From NCBI GenBank assembly GCA_949318235.1, contig OX439131.1, positions 8,145,811-8,209,810 on the forward strand: DNA of 64,000 nt. Direction: 5' to 3'. The notes below the pieces were generated by a model. It was not told the DNA's origin and did no database searches. It worked only from the letters and a program-made list of their open reading frames with translations. The DNA is from Ecdyonurus torrentis. Taxonomy: Eukaryota; Arthropoda; Insecta; Ephemeroptera; Heptageniidae. The number at the start of each line of letters is the position of its first letter. The stretch's first letter is position 1. Made by a program: the position numbers and the translations under genes. Shown piece by piece: positions 26,746 through 40,768 of the stretch.

Positions 26746-27139
26746 TCAACTTTGCGTAACATTGGCCTTAGCAAGAGATTGCAAATAATGGCTTGTGGAG
26801 TGTAACAAGAACAAGGGGGAACTTGCTTTACTCCCTTTTGTAATCAACATAATGGCAGTAACAACAACATGGGTGGCTCTATTGTCCACACGTACTTCAA
26901 TCAACCATTTCACCACTACAGCACAGGTAACACGTGCAAGTAAATTGTTCCGAGGTTCTGACCTCTTACTTTCCAAGCTAACCACTGACGTTACAAGATT
27001 TTCTTCTCCAGCTTTCAGAAATAAACAGAATAGTCTTTCGTCGGTGTCGCGGTATTCTGACCTTATTGCGATTGTTCATTTTTGCGTGGGGAATGTATTA
27101 AAATTTATCGTTAGGTTAGTAATAAAAAATTACCTATAA
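26746..27139. other. Locally GC-richer island with overlapping open frames
   Basis: Base composition is more balanced than the flanks and frames are open on both strands (plus 26795-27139 beginning at a GTG, minus 26746-26985). A donor-like cacag|gtaaca lies near 26928. The translations (plus: LPFVINIMAVTTTWVALL...) match no family I know. It may be a promoter/exon island of an unseen gene, an old mobile-element piece, or a non-coding RNA. Confidence 0.25.
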
Positions 27140-27840
27140 CAGGTATAAAATATATACCTGGTAATGTTACCAGCCTACGTCTTAGTAAAAATAAACAAAT
27201 AAAACGAAGTGAAAGTACCGGGTTTCCATCCCTTTGTGTTTACTTCTTTGACAATCAGAGAACGAGTCATCAAATAATACTTAGTCATATGTTTTTTAAT
27301 ATAGGTAAAACGAACAGAAAGTATGTATAAAGGAGTTGTATATTTATTATAATGTTCATATAGTAAAAAGTAATATCTGTAAAACAAATAAGAAGCTTGA
27401 ATTGCCTTTCCCATTTTAAGTTCTTGTTCTAATTTTATACAAATATAGAACAGAACGATATTGTGTGCATTACACTAAAGTTTTATTGCAAATAAAATTG
27501 TATTTTAACGTAAGTTCCATATGTAGTAACGATTCTTTTAACTATTATAGCTGAATATAAATAAAATCAATTTTATGTGATTTTTTCAATTGTTTTGGCT
27601 ATTATTAAAGAAACAAAAATAGGTTTTAATTCAATTAAATTGTTACTGTTAACGTTAAAAATTAATCAGTGTTAAATAACATATTACCACGAATTGATAG
27701 AAGTAACTTTGAGATTGAAAAATATTGCATTGATGGTCCTAACTTTTGTTCTCTTAAAAATTATTAAAATTAATAAAGTTAAGTTACAGATTTAGATGCT
27801 ATCAATATAAGGTAACGGATTTAGATACTTTACTTTAAAT

Positions 27841-28167
27841 CCATAGACCATGACATGAAGCAACATGTTTTTTAATGATAAAACACAAAATGGGATCGCC
27901 AAAACTGATGACAATTTTTACCAGAATGTAAATGTGGCTCTACAAGAGAGCGTGAAAATACTGTAAAGTATGCTATTTGCGTAAAATTCGTCGGAAGCAA
28001 TCAAAGATGAGTGTTAAAATGTTCTACACGGGCTGCATAAATCTAAATTTTCTGATCACTACTTTACTTCGCTACAGTTGGGTCTTGAGACAAACTAATG
28101 TTATATTTATGTAAGTCCCATCAAGTGTTTTGTGATATAAATGCTAATGTTTTCTAATTGTCTATAT
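27841..28167. mobile_element. Dispersed MITE family, copy 1
   Basis: Shares an order of blocks with 55954-56282: ccatagacca, acaattttta/ccagaatg, gagagcgtgaaaat, ctgtaaagtatg, ctgatcac, cccatcaagtgttttgtgat and ataaatgct. The ends are weak inverted repeats (CCATAGACCA against TGTCTATATG) flanked by TTTAA. Diverged and non-coding. Confidence 0.7.
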
Positions 28168-29120
28168 GCATTTAAGTTATTCTCCAAATAATTAAATTTT
28201 ATTGCATTTTTGAACTAATTTTGTATCTGAAAATATATAACAATATAGTTTTAATGTTTTTTATTATTTTTACTCAAATGTTTCAACATTAAAATACCTT
28301 ATTAACTTTTCTTATTATAAATGTAAATAATAAATCCAAAAATTCTCGTACACTCATGCATTTTTAACTTAGTCCCAACACAATAAGGCTTTTTTTTAAA
28401 TTATAAAATAATATAATCCACTCACATGAAAGTTAAAAAAATATATACATTATTACTATTTTCATTATTAAAACTCGTCAACGTGATATAACTATAGGAC
28501 GAAAAACTCATTTTCTTACCCGGTAACAAGTTAAACAGAAATGAAACAAAACGTTGTAGAGAGGAAAAAAAATTAGCTTATATGAGCAAGTAAAAAAAAA
28601 AAAAAGGGATTTAAAACTAATTAATCTCTTTGAAAGGGCAGACCGGCTTTGCTCTTTAGTGTTCTTATTTTCATCTCGACTTATATTGCTTTGAATTTTT
28701 CTTATATTTTCGTAGTGATTTTTTTTTTTCATTTTTATGATAACAAATTACTAAACTCTTGGAAGGTACGATACAAATTTTATTTTTGTAAAAATTATGT
28801 TTTTTTTTAACACATACATACAGTATAATTTTTAAAATAATTCTGATTTTAAAGTTTTTACAATAATTTTAAGTGATGAGTGATGACTTAGAGAATATTT
28901 CTCAAGTCAAATCAGTTCAATAAGAAAAATCATCCCTTTGAATTTTCAAAATTTGTTTTAATAAATTTTTGAATAATATATATTATATTTTTTATTGCTA
29001 TGCTAATATTTAGTAATGTTTATGAATAATTCCTAAGTGAGCACTTTAAAGTTAAAAAAAATATATAAAGTGAGCACAAGCTGTTACAACCAATCACATT
29101 GTACTTTTGAAATTGAGCTG

Positions 29121-29122
<2 letters not shown>

Positions 29123-29157
<35 letters not shown>
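29123..29157. repeat. Poly-A run
   Basis: About 35 A, no polyadenylation signal recognised before it. Confidence 0.9.
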
Positions 29158-29160
<3 letters not shown>

Positions 29161-30451
29161 AGTGACTTTGTTATTACCATATCATGATCAGAAATATAGT
29201 TGAGCTAGCGTTGACTTCAGATAGCTAATGGCTACTTAAGAGGAAGGAATAGTTTTTTTTGGGTACTTTTTTGTCACAAAATTTAAGCTCAGACATATTA
29301 TAATAGACTATAAGTTCATGAAAGTAGAAAAGAAGTATGTAAACACTACTTTATAACAGATTTTTTTTTTTTTTGAGAAGAAGTAAATATAGCGAGGTCA
29401 CGTAATATTTAAGTAAGACTGTAACTTAACTGTTAACTAGCATAATGTGACAGTAAAACTCTTTCTTTACCTTTTTTTCATTTTTAAAATTTATAAAATT
29501 GAAAATTAAATAAAACATTACACGTTATTTAAACTTGACTTTTATAAAGAGAGAGAATTTCATTTTCAAACATTATTTAACTTGGGATTTAAAGTTTATA
29601 ATATCTTATTATTTTAAGTAATTTAATTTATGGATTGAAACGAAATGACATTAAATTTTCGCGAATAAATTTTGTTGTCATAGAGATACCAAGTATTATT
29701 ATTAGTTATGTTATTACTGATGAAGTTTTGAGAATATTATATATAATTATATAGCTCACAATAACGTGTAAATATAGATATCATGTATAATATCTCTCTA
29801 TGCGTAAATATAATTTAAATAATCATTTAATAAATCTACAGACATGAAAGTATTGAATGTTGTCGATGAGCAAAATGAAGATCGATGACAATATCATGAA
29901 GTTAATGGTGCGCTTTAAACCTCAAACGCCATTATATGAAAGTAACGCTGTCTCACTAAATTTATATAAATTTTAAAAGTAACTCTAAAAATTTACTTTA
30001 CTTGTTAGAGTACCTACCTATACATAAATATACAAAAATTTAATATAGATATAAAATGAAGTTTTCTTCCAAGAAAATCTTCTTTACGTTAATTTATAAT
30101 TTCAATTATGAAAAACTATTGCATGGAGCAATTAATAGTAAGTATGAAAGTTTGGGTACTTAAGTTATATTACTTTGATGAGGTATACTTTTTGTTTCAT
30201 AGAAAATATATATAAAAAATGACTATAATTGCGCTTATAACAAAAACTATACTGCATATAAGAGTCACAATTTATTGCAATATAAAACTTGATTAATTAA
30301 AGAGATTACGAAACAAGTTACACCGTAATCAGCTTAAAAGTTTCATCATGAACAAAAGTTATTGCAATACATAAAGCTGAAATAAAAAGCCTTTTGAAAC
30401 TTATCATATTAACAAGAGAGTTTGAATTATATAGTACTTAACTAACGTTTC

Positions 30452-30488
<37 letters not shown>

Positions 30489-31279
30489 ATCAGATTTTTT
30501 TTTGGATTTTGCTAAAAAAGTTAAAAACAAAATCAAGAACAATAATTTATGAATCATGTATTCCATGAAATTAATATCAATACATCTATATATTTATTAC
30601 AAAAAAAAAATAATAATAATAAATAAAAATCTGTATTATCTTTAATATAATATTTCTTTACCTCTTTTCCCTTGCTCATATTGTAGAATGCTTATAGTTA
30701 AATAAATAATAATATAAGCATTTCTTTTTCTATTCGCAATACCCCACCCAGAAGTGAATTATTATTTATTAAAAATTTAATTATCTCAACTTAAGAATTC
30801 ATCTCATTAATTTCATAAATAAATAAAAGCAAAATCCAAACTACATTAATCTGCTTTTGTTCCCTATGTCTTTATTAACCTGTGTAATAATCAATCCATG
30901 ATCAATAATATTTATCAAATTTAGGTTTAACAATTTTTGATATTTGAGGAGCTTAATTTTGCTGTTAAATTTTCAGCAATGAAAGCTTCAATAGTTATTA
31001 TTTTTAGCACCATATATGATTGATCAAGAGTAATGAGTCGGAAATAATTAATTAGTGTTTACATTTAGGAAGCAGAAATACATAACAAAACAGGAATAAA
31101 AGTAAAAATATTTGAAACAAATTTCAATGATATTGTAATATATCATCCAACCGTCAAAAATAAATAATTTGAATATTATTTAAAAAAAATTATATAACTT
31201 TTAATGAAATAAACTTATGTATAAGAGAGGTAGCATCTTCTTATAAAGATTCAATTTTGTTTATGTTTATATCAAGTTT

Positions 31280-31400
<121 letters not shown>

Positions 31401-33046
31401 TATTATATTATAACTCGTTTCAATCTTCTTTACCTTTTTTTTTTTATTAAGAATCTCTTTTCTTATTCATGTTTTTCATTTTTTTAAGTTTTTTTTTTAT
31501 TAAAAAAGATTATACAAACGTCACAAACTTTATTTCATTATTATTTTATTTGACGAAAGATTATATCTTTTTATAATAATAAATGAATGAAAAAAAGTTT
31601 GATACATATAAGGAAAAAACATTACTTTTTTTTTTCATTTTGTCAAAGAAGCAATTGAAGGGAAAAATATGATTTTTTTTTCTTTTTTGTTGAAAGATAA
31701 AAAAAAGGAAAAGAAGTTTATTTTGTCGCGCTTTGATCAAGACTGTCTACCTCACTCGCTTTGGATCCACTCGTCTGTCGCTCTACATTGCGGTGGCTTC
31801 CGTCACATAATATTTGAAAATATCACTCTTTATAGCTTTTTTTTATGTCATATTTGACTAAAAAACAACAACCCATTTTCAAGACTTTTGAAAATAAATA
31901 AATATTAAAAATACGTTATGCACACTAATTTCCGTCTGAGTTCAGAGACAACGTTTTGTTTAATTACATTTAATTTAAAAATTGGCAACTTTAACTAGTA
32001 AATTAAAATTAGTAACCTTAACTATGAAAATGTTTGTGTTAACTAAAATTTAAAAGAATGATTTCAGAAGATATATTATAATCTTGATATTTTAAGAACT
32101 AAAAAGTTAGTATATGTAAATATTCATACTTGTACGAACGTACACGTATCCGTATTATATAAAGACATGAAATACTTTGAAACTTTATTTCGTCGTGCAA
32201 ATGGTTCTTTCTCTATCCACAGTCTGAACAGAACACCTGACTGTGACTAAAAAGCCTCAAAGTAAGTCCACCTGGTCCTTTCTCTATACTCCTTTCATCC
32301 CACAGCTTTCTCTTACATAGCACAAGATGTATACAAGCTTTTACTGAAATAGAGTAAACTTCGGTTTGTTAAGTACATAATACCTTTGTTAAGATTACGT
32401 GTGGAAAGTAAAGTATTCAAACAAATGTACGTAAATTGAGAGGCAATACTTGAATGTACAAAACTTTTATTAAATTTGAAAAAATCTCAAAAAATCAAAC
32501 ATTCAAAGTTTTTTTATGTTAATAATCAAGAAAAAGAAAAACTGTGTGTAATAATTATAGGATAGTGTAAATAATATAATTAAAATAAAATATTTTCTAA
32601 GGTTTTTAAAAGTTTTACATTATTCAGCGATATAAAAAAATCTTACGATTTTGACACTTTATTCATTAAAGTTTACTGCATAAGGAAACATTTGATATAA
32701 CTATTGCAATTATCATTACAAGAATATATTTTTATATATATATAAAAAAAATCTTATTATTATTACTAATAATTTTTTTAATGCCCTTTTTTTACATAAT
32801 CTGGTTAACGTAGAGTAAAAAGAAAAAGGTCTCTTAATTTTCAAAGAAAAATGTTCAAAATTTTCAATTCGTAAGTTTGGTTAAACTGTTCTTGTTAGGT
32901 ATATATTTAGATTTAAATTTAACTTAAACCGTATAAAATTTAAATATCCTCGCACAAAAAATTCTTTTCACTGTGAAATAATTTTTAATCCTCTTAACAA
33001 GTATAGAGAAAGTTTAACTGCCATCAAAGCAAAATAATGAGAGAAT

Positions 33047-33059
33047 GAGAGAGAGAGAA

Positions 33060-33124
<65 letters not shown>
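33047..33124. repeat. (GA)n microsatellite
   Basis: Long GA tract with one early interruption (aaatag). Confidence 0.95.
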
Positions 33125-33126
<2 letters not shown>

Positions 33127-34458
33127 TATATCTGAAAACACATCATCAATTATTTACGCTGTCATAAAATAGAACAATACTCATCAAAATATACGTGCAC
33201 TTTATTATTTCAAGCATAAAATATTTAATAAATTGTAATAAAATCCTTTACATATATTTTGACAATATATCAACACTTTTTTAACAATATGTATAAGCAT
33301 AGATGAAATTGTTTCCTCAAAACCTATACCATTGTGTACAAACAAAAAGGATAAAGATATCTAATTTTAGAAGTCTGTTTTCACTAAATGGTATGTGGGT
33401 GTTTTTGTAAAAATTCATTGTCAGTGTATTTAGAAATGCTCTGACCTGATGTTTTAAAAGAGAGAAAAAGATAGTAAAGACGAGGGAGAGATATCGATTA
33501 ACTTATTTTATATATAAATATCTCTTACTCTCATATATTTTCATTCTTGTTGCTTTGAAAAACCACCAAAATTGTTTATCTCTTTAGAAAGTGTTGCTTA
33601 TGCGCTTCACATATTTTTGCTTTAACAAATTAGCCAACTTTTAGAATAATAATAATCAACTGCAACATTTTCTTATTCATAATGATGAATTATTATTATT
33701 TTCTCTTACTTGTTAAATTAAATTTACACTGTAAATAATAACACAACATTTTCAATTTATATAATATAGTTTGCTTTTATATCATTTACATATCAATTTT
33801 ATTTGCATAATATTTTATATTTAAAAGCTATATTGTATAAAATTGAATGTTGTAAATTCTAATAAATCATATAAATTTAAATAAAATTAATTTTACATAA
33901 TAGTTGTATAAATACGTTTAAATAACATTATTTTCCAACAAGTTATATAAAAATTATATAAAAATAAATAGTATATTATTTTCTGGAACTTAATGAATCA
34001 ATTGATTGTTCATAATTTTTGTTATTAAGACGCACAGATTTTTCTTTCTTCCAAGTTTCAATGGAGCAGAAAATGTGAATAATTTCTCGTGAGATTTAGA
34101 ACTGTTGATATAAATGTCAATTAATTAAATTATATAATTAATTAATTAATTAGCATAATTTTATTAAAGGTAAAAACACTCTGTGATAACGAGTTATATA
34201 AAAAGCAACGTCATTTTATAAAACATTAAGTAATTGAAAATAGAAGATACGTAATGTAACATATATATAGATTTTCATATTTATAGCGTTTGCGTTAGTT
34301 TATAATTTTCTGATGTCATATTATTTGCTTCTAATTGGATAGTGATCATTATATGAGGCATATACTGTACATACTTTGAAGTGTTTGAAAATAAATTAGA
34401 GCTTACATAAATTATAATAATGTAATAATAAATAACAGGATAAATAATGTAAAATCCC

Positions 34459-34513
<55 letters not shown>
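34459..34513. repeat. (GA)n microsatellite
   Basis: About 27 units. Confidence 0.95.
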
Positions 34514-34515
<2 letters not shown>

Positions 34516-35506
34516 AACAGAAGAGATCCAATGAATACCGAGTTTTTATAAAATTTCACCAAACCACATTTGTGAAGGGTTTAAATTAAATAAAATAAAT
34601 AATTTTATAATGTTTTCTCTTCTGTATAATATCAAACGTCACATATTTCATAACAAAAGCTGCAAGAGAAAGATAAAAAATATATATAATATAGAATTAT
34701 ACGTATATAATATTATTTTCATTTCTAACTTTCGTACAAAACAAGCAAAAAAAAAAAAAAAAAAAAAAACTCACTAAACTCTTAGACTTCTAATATAACG
34801 TCACTATTTTTTTTTTTAGCAGTTTGACCCTTTGTAGTAAGTAATTAAGTTGTTGTTTAGCTTCAGCTTTGAGAAGGTACAACTTGTAAATTACTTTCAT
34901 GCATATGACAACAAAATAAGCATTCAATTAAAAATATAATTAATTTATACTGATTTTAATTCAAATTTTAATTACTTTCATTTCCAAGGAATAATTAAGT
35001 TTTATATAAAAGTAGCAACAAAATTATCATTGAGTATGACGCAACAGTAGTTATATTATTTGTAAGCTATATTAATTTTTTTTATCTTTGCATTGTCAAT
35101 AAAATTAGCAAATTATGAAGATTGCTTTTAATGGGGTTATTTGTATACCTTGCACGTTTCTGACCCTATTTTACTCACTCCAGCTTTTATTCATATGGAA
35201 AAAAAGGAGAAGCAAGGACAGAGAGACACACACAGAGAGAGAGAGAGAGAGATTACAACCACTAATGATAGTTGAAAAGCCTTGCGTAGCGAGCACATTT
35301 TTCCTGACTTTATGGTTAAAAAGTATACAATTTTTTTTTTAACTCAAATACGACCAGAAAATTTTGCTGCTACATTTTTATATAAGTAAAAGATTTGTAG
35401 AGAAACCTTTTGTTCCTTGGATGTTCACATTATATTTTTTAAGATTTTCTTGTTCTTTTCGAACGGTTGAAAGTTTGGTAATACACTTGAGACCTTTTTT
35501 TTCTTC

Positions 35507-35542
<36 letters not shown>

Positions 35543-36344
35543 CCACACATATTATGCAGTCACATAAAAAAGTTACGAAAATTTTTCAATTTAAAGTTGA
35601 AAAAAAAAAAGTGTCTATATAACTTTACACATAAACTAAAGTTATTCTTTACAGCAGTAAAATAATCTCCTAAAATAAAATATAGCATTCAAAACTATAG
35701 AAGTAAATAAAAGTAAAAATAGTAATAATAAATTATACAGCAGAACAAAAAATATAAACTGAAAAATTTGTATCTATAAGTATTTCAGGATCCTACTGGT
35801 AAATTTTTTAAATATTTTCACAGCAGCTTTTTTTTTTTTTTTTTTTTGCTCTTCTCTAAAAATTTATAACACATAGTTGCTTCTGTTAATGTATCCATAT
35901 ATTTTCACTGTAGGTTTAAGAAGAGTTATACTGTAAAGTCATCTTTGTAAAAGTAGGTACTATTTTACATGAAACTTGAATAAAATGCAACTTTAGGGAA
36001 TATAAAGTATATACACTCCAATATCTTATACATAACTTGTGAACATAAAATTAATATTATCTTGTAACTTGATAAACTAACTACGGTATGTAAAAGCATG
36101 CATAATGAATATGAAATTGCACGTTAAGTGTCACTCATGTGTGATTTTATGAATATTAAATTATTTTACGTCTTGTAAATGTACTTTGAAATTCTAAGTA
36201 TTTTAAATTAGATATTTATAAGTTCAAGCTCTGTTATTTTTGTTAACAATGCAAATATTATATTATAGATTAAAAACTTTTTACTTAATAATTTCACTTC
36301 TGTATAATGATTTACTTTTACTGTCATTAGTTCTCATGTAATTC

Positions 36345-36453
<109 letters not shown>

Positions 36454-37930
36454 TTATATTTTACATATTATTATTTTGTTACTCATTCATCATTCATAAA
36501 AGTTCATCTTAAAAAAAAAAAAAAAAAAAAATCCTAAAGCTTTTTCAAAAACTTAAACTACGTACTTTTAAAGGCTACATTCAAGTGACTGAAAATGTTT
36601 TTATATATTATACTTTTGAAATAAAATATAAAAACACATTCTTGTTTTAAAGCATTTCTTTTATCCTCCTTATTATAAATTTACTTCGCTATTATATACA
36701 CATACCGACCGTTTTTAATTGTTCTTTATTTAACAAAAGGAAACTCCCACAAAAGGAATAATGAACCTACATAAAAATTTAAAATTATTTTTATTTTCAA
36801 AGCATATCTTAATTAAATCTTTTGCTTAAAATTCATTTTAGTTTATTTGTATTTCATTTGAATTTTCCGATTGTTTTTGCTCTTTTGTTTGTTTTTGTTT
36901 TGTTTGTATCATATTCATTCAGTTGGTAAATATTTAGAAAATTTAATAATACAAATTATTTTTCAGAGATAAAGTGCTGGAAAATTACTTCTCTCTCTCT
37001 CTCTCTCTCTCTCTAGAAATTATTTTTCCTAATTGTGTGATGTACTCTCGCTTATTATTGTTTTAAAAACTATATAATATAAAATGTCAAAATATAAACT
37101 TCAGACAGCAAGAATATCAGAGGACCACTTCAGTTCTTAGCTAAAAATTTAATCTCAATAATTAAAATCAATTTCCAGTCAATTCTTAGTTGATACTTTT
37201 AATTGCATACTTTAATTGTATTATTTCACTCACTACAGCATTAAATTTGACATAATTTTATTACATCTTATAGTATGATAATAGCAACTTTTTCTATTCC
37301 ATAGTTATAAAAATCATAAGCTCAAAGAAAGAAACAATTCATTGAAATTTTCAAATCGTCCTAAAGGCCTAAAACTTTTAATGATGGTATACCGAATAAT
37401 AATAAAATATATATTAATTACGTTTTATTTTTGTTTTTTATTTAAATTTTGTCATTGTTAAGTTAAAATTTATTCTTTGATCAATAATATTTTTTGCGTT
37501 TTATTTGGTTTTATATTTTTAATACTTCAGTATTTTCCAAACTAATTAAAGAAAAAATGATTATTTAAAATACTTAAAACCACAGAATTAAAATATATAA
37601 TTTAAAAATGTAAATTATTATGAGACCACAAATGAAAATGAAAATTATTATTTTATAATAATATACACAATTTTTATTTGTCACTGGAAGAATAATTTGC
37701 ATTTTGCATTAATTTTTGTTGTTGTATAATTATATTGTGCAATGAAGTGGACTGTATATTGAGTAATTATTAAATTTCAGTGCATCACATCCCAGTACAC
37801 ACATATCATGATAGAGGGTTATACCTAAATGCAATGTACTGTACAAACATATCTTAATGTGTTTTTTAATCATGTAAAAGGAGAGTATAAATTATACATA
37901 ATTGTGATAATATATTTTACCATTTAAACT

Positions 37931-38303
37931 TATTGACTAATAAAGGAACAACTGTTTTGAGGCCGACTATAAGAGATTTCGCTCACATCCGCTTCCGTTT
38001 CGACTTACTACGCATGAACAGTACGTCGAAATGGAAGCGGATGTAAGCGTAATCGCTTATAGTCGACCTCAAAACAGAGTGCGTCTGTTTACTCTAAAAA
38101 ACGAAAAAGGAAGTGCCGGAAAAGGAAACCATGTGACGGTAAAAGTGGGAGAAAAGTTGGAGCCAGCAGCAAGCTAACCTTGAGCTACCTGGAGCTGCCT
38201 CACACTTTTACCATCACGTGGTTTCCTCTTCCGGTCACTTCCTTTTCCGCATTTTGAGTAAACAGAAGCAGTCACAGTTGTTCCTTTATTATTATAGTCA
38301 ATA
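37931..38303. mobile_element. Foldback MITE with a second MITE inserted
   Basis: Outer inverted repeat: left tattgactaataaaggaac... and right ending ...gttcctttattattatagtcaata, with a small indel between them. The left part is a hairpin whose arms (37952-38009 and 38021-38077) pair almost completely. Arms read ctgttttgaggccgactata... against ...tatagtcgacctcaaaacag. A second foldback (38080-38273) interrupts the right side. No protein is encoded. Confidence 0.8.
38080..38273. mobile_element. CACGTG-type foldback MITE, copy 1 (nested)
   Basis: Arms begin tctgtttactctaaaa and end gagtaaacagaagcag, enclosing GGAAGTGCCGGAAAAGGAAA and a CATGTG (left) or CACGTG (right) site. The centre carries agccagcagcaagctaacc. 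It is the same family as the units at 46.3-46.9 kb. It interrupts the second arm of the MITE at 37931-38303, so it is the younger insertion. Confidence 0.8.
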
Positions 38304-40109
38304 GTTCATGTTTTTCTCATAAGAATAACTTTGGCATATTTAGAGCGAGTTTTTTAATGTACAAAATATACTATCACAATTGTGGGTACATGCGGGAAAT
38401 GTACGAGAAATGTAAAAATAAATAATAATAATAAATTTAAAAAAATAATACTTTTCTCTCATTGTGAAAGTGCATAATGTATGTAAAGCACTTTATTATT
38501 ATTATTATTATTTAAGTGTAGATGCTAAGTGTCTATGCGTGAGTTGCACGTTTGAATTGAGAATACACATTCGGAAATTTAAAAGGTTTGCTACACAAGT
38601 AATTTCTATACAAAACTGTGTTTGCTAGAATTGAATATGAAACAAAACACATTTTTATAACTATATAACAATTATATAATAAAAAAAAAAACTATGTTAA
38701 TTATAAGTATAATGATAGTAAGCACATGTATATTTAAATAAATTTATTCAACATTTAAATATATTATTATTTCCAGAATATTTATTTTTGAATATAAAAG
38801 TTATTTATTTTATATAAAAGTTACGCACGTTATAATAACAGAAAATGTATACATAGAAGAAAAATAATAATAAAATAATAAAAATGTTTACAAATACTCT
38901 ACATAATGTATACAAAAATATAATTGTGTTTTAAATAGAAATGCGAACCATATTTTAGTTTATTAAAAAAATGTGTTTTTTACCCCTTATAGTGGTCTGT
39001 TTCTAAGCCTCGAGTCCAGTGGACTAAAATGCTTTCACATAGAGATATAAATTAACCGACAAGAGTATAATATGTTCATATAAAGTTCTCCCAAAAAAAC
39101 TTTTTAAATCCAACTTTTTTAATGATGTATCATTTCCATATTATTTACAAAGATATATCATTATTTTTTTTCCCTTTAAAGTTCAACATACATATAACTC
39201 ACTAAAGTAAACAATAAGGTACAGTACATAAATATTACATAAAAAAGTTTTAGAACTATGGAAGAAATATGTTAAAGCAGAAAAAATTACTGATTTGTTT
39301 GTTTGTTTTGCAGGTATACTCTTAAAAATTTGTGTTTCATATTATTATACTATTACAAATAATTACTTAAAATTAAAGCTTTCTTTTTACTGCATTAAAT
39401 TTTATTGGAATATTTTTTTTTTTTTTTTTTGTAACTATGAAAAGACGAAGCAAAATGAAATAACAGTCAACCACTGTAAGTTCCACAAAGGAACGTAAAG
39501 CTCTTTACAATCAATTAACTAATTAATTTATTTTGGTTTGTTATTATTTGCTTTAGTAACAAAGCTTAATATTAACAATTTTATAATAGTGGCTTGTGGG
39601 TGAGATAAAATATTTTATATACACAAAAGATTTTTCACTAATATGATAATAATTATCCTGAGAGTAATTAAAATTATAAAAAATATACAAATTATTTTTA
39701 TAAACATTTTTAATAACTTTAAAAGCAAATTAGTATTTTGACCGCAGCTCTAAAAAACTCCAGTGAATACTTGATAATCTTGATATATATAATATACACT
39801 ATAATATAGCGGATTTTGTGTATACTGCTATTTTTTGTAAATTACTTTTGGTTCCTGAAAAACAATTCAATATCATACAAAACATTTTTATTAATAATTT
39901 AATTGTTTATAAAATTTAAAATGTTATTATTTTAATATGCTTCTTTTTCTGACGAGACAATTATAGCATAATTTTTATGATATAATATATTATGTAGTAT
40001 TGTAAACTACCCCTTTCTGTAGAGTAAATAAATGAGCGTCGGCACAAGTCTTATTTTCTTAGTGGCACGTTTGTAATTGCGTAAAAACTTTTTGGTGCCA
40101 TTAAAACCT

Positions 40110-40170
<61 letters not shown>

Positions 40171-40643
40171 GCTCTCTCTCTCTCTCTTTCATGTATTTTG
40201 TTAAATAAGAAACCTTTTATATAACAGAGCACTGTCCTGAGAGTTACACATACGTTTTATATTCCATACATTTTCCTTTTTAGTCGAAATGTAAAGTTAT
40301 AGAGAAGACCCTTTTTTTCTTTCTTATATTCTCTCACTAACTGTATTCGTTCATTAAGCATTAGCTAGCTAATAATTTATTTAAAAAACTTTTTAACCAT
40401 TGTTCTGTATTTAGAATTTTTTTGAAAAGTAACTTATATTTAACAATATAGCTAATTAATTTTTTTTTTTTTTTTTTTATTTTTTCAAACACACAAATAT
40501 ACAAAAGTCCAACCAAGGCATAGCCTTATCGGTTGGTTCATTTATTGTTACACAATCGTGTCTTATTATATTATATTACTACATATACATATTTTTTATT
40601 ATATATATTTCAAAAGCAAATAAAGTACGTATTTACACAAAAA

Positions 40644-40645
<2 letters not shown>
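38304..40645. other. AT-rich DNA between the foldback and the RT element
   Basis: Apart from the (CT)n at 40115-40189 and small TAA/TTA runs, nothing recognisable. Confidence 0.6.
40115..40189. repeat. (CT)n microsatellite, interrupted
   Basis: CT tract with three single-base interruptions. Confidence 0.95.

Positions 40646-40683
<38 letters not shown>
40646..40683 (-). repeat. Poly-A tract 3' of the RT frame
   Basis: A run of about 38 T on the plus strand, which is poly-A downstream of the RT stop codon on the coding strand. It fits the tail of a reverse-transcribed insertion, although poly-A runs of this size are common throughout the window. I could not identify a convincing target-site duplication around it. 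Confidence 0.6.
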
Positions 40684-40768
40684 CATTTAAGAGAAGTATT
40701 TTTATAATACAAGAAGCAAAAATTAATCATCATTAATCAATACAAACAGCAAAAAATTGTTCAACATT

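Larger units (their letters stand above)
22806..27840. other. Intergenic DNA upstream of the ankyrin gene
   Basis: A/C-rich A-run at 22953-23004, the (AC)n at 24409-24495, poly-A at 25825-25846 and the GC-richer island at 26.75-27.1 kb. Otherwise nothing seen. Confidence 0.6.
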
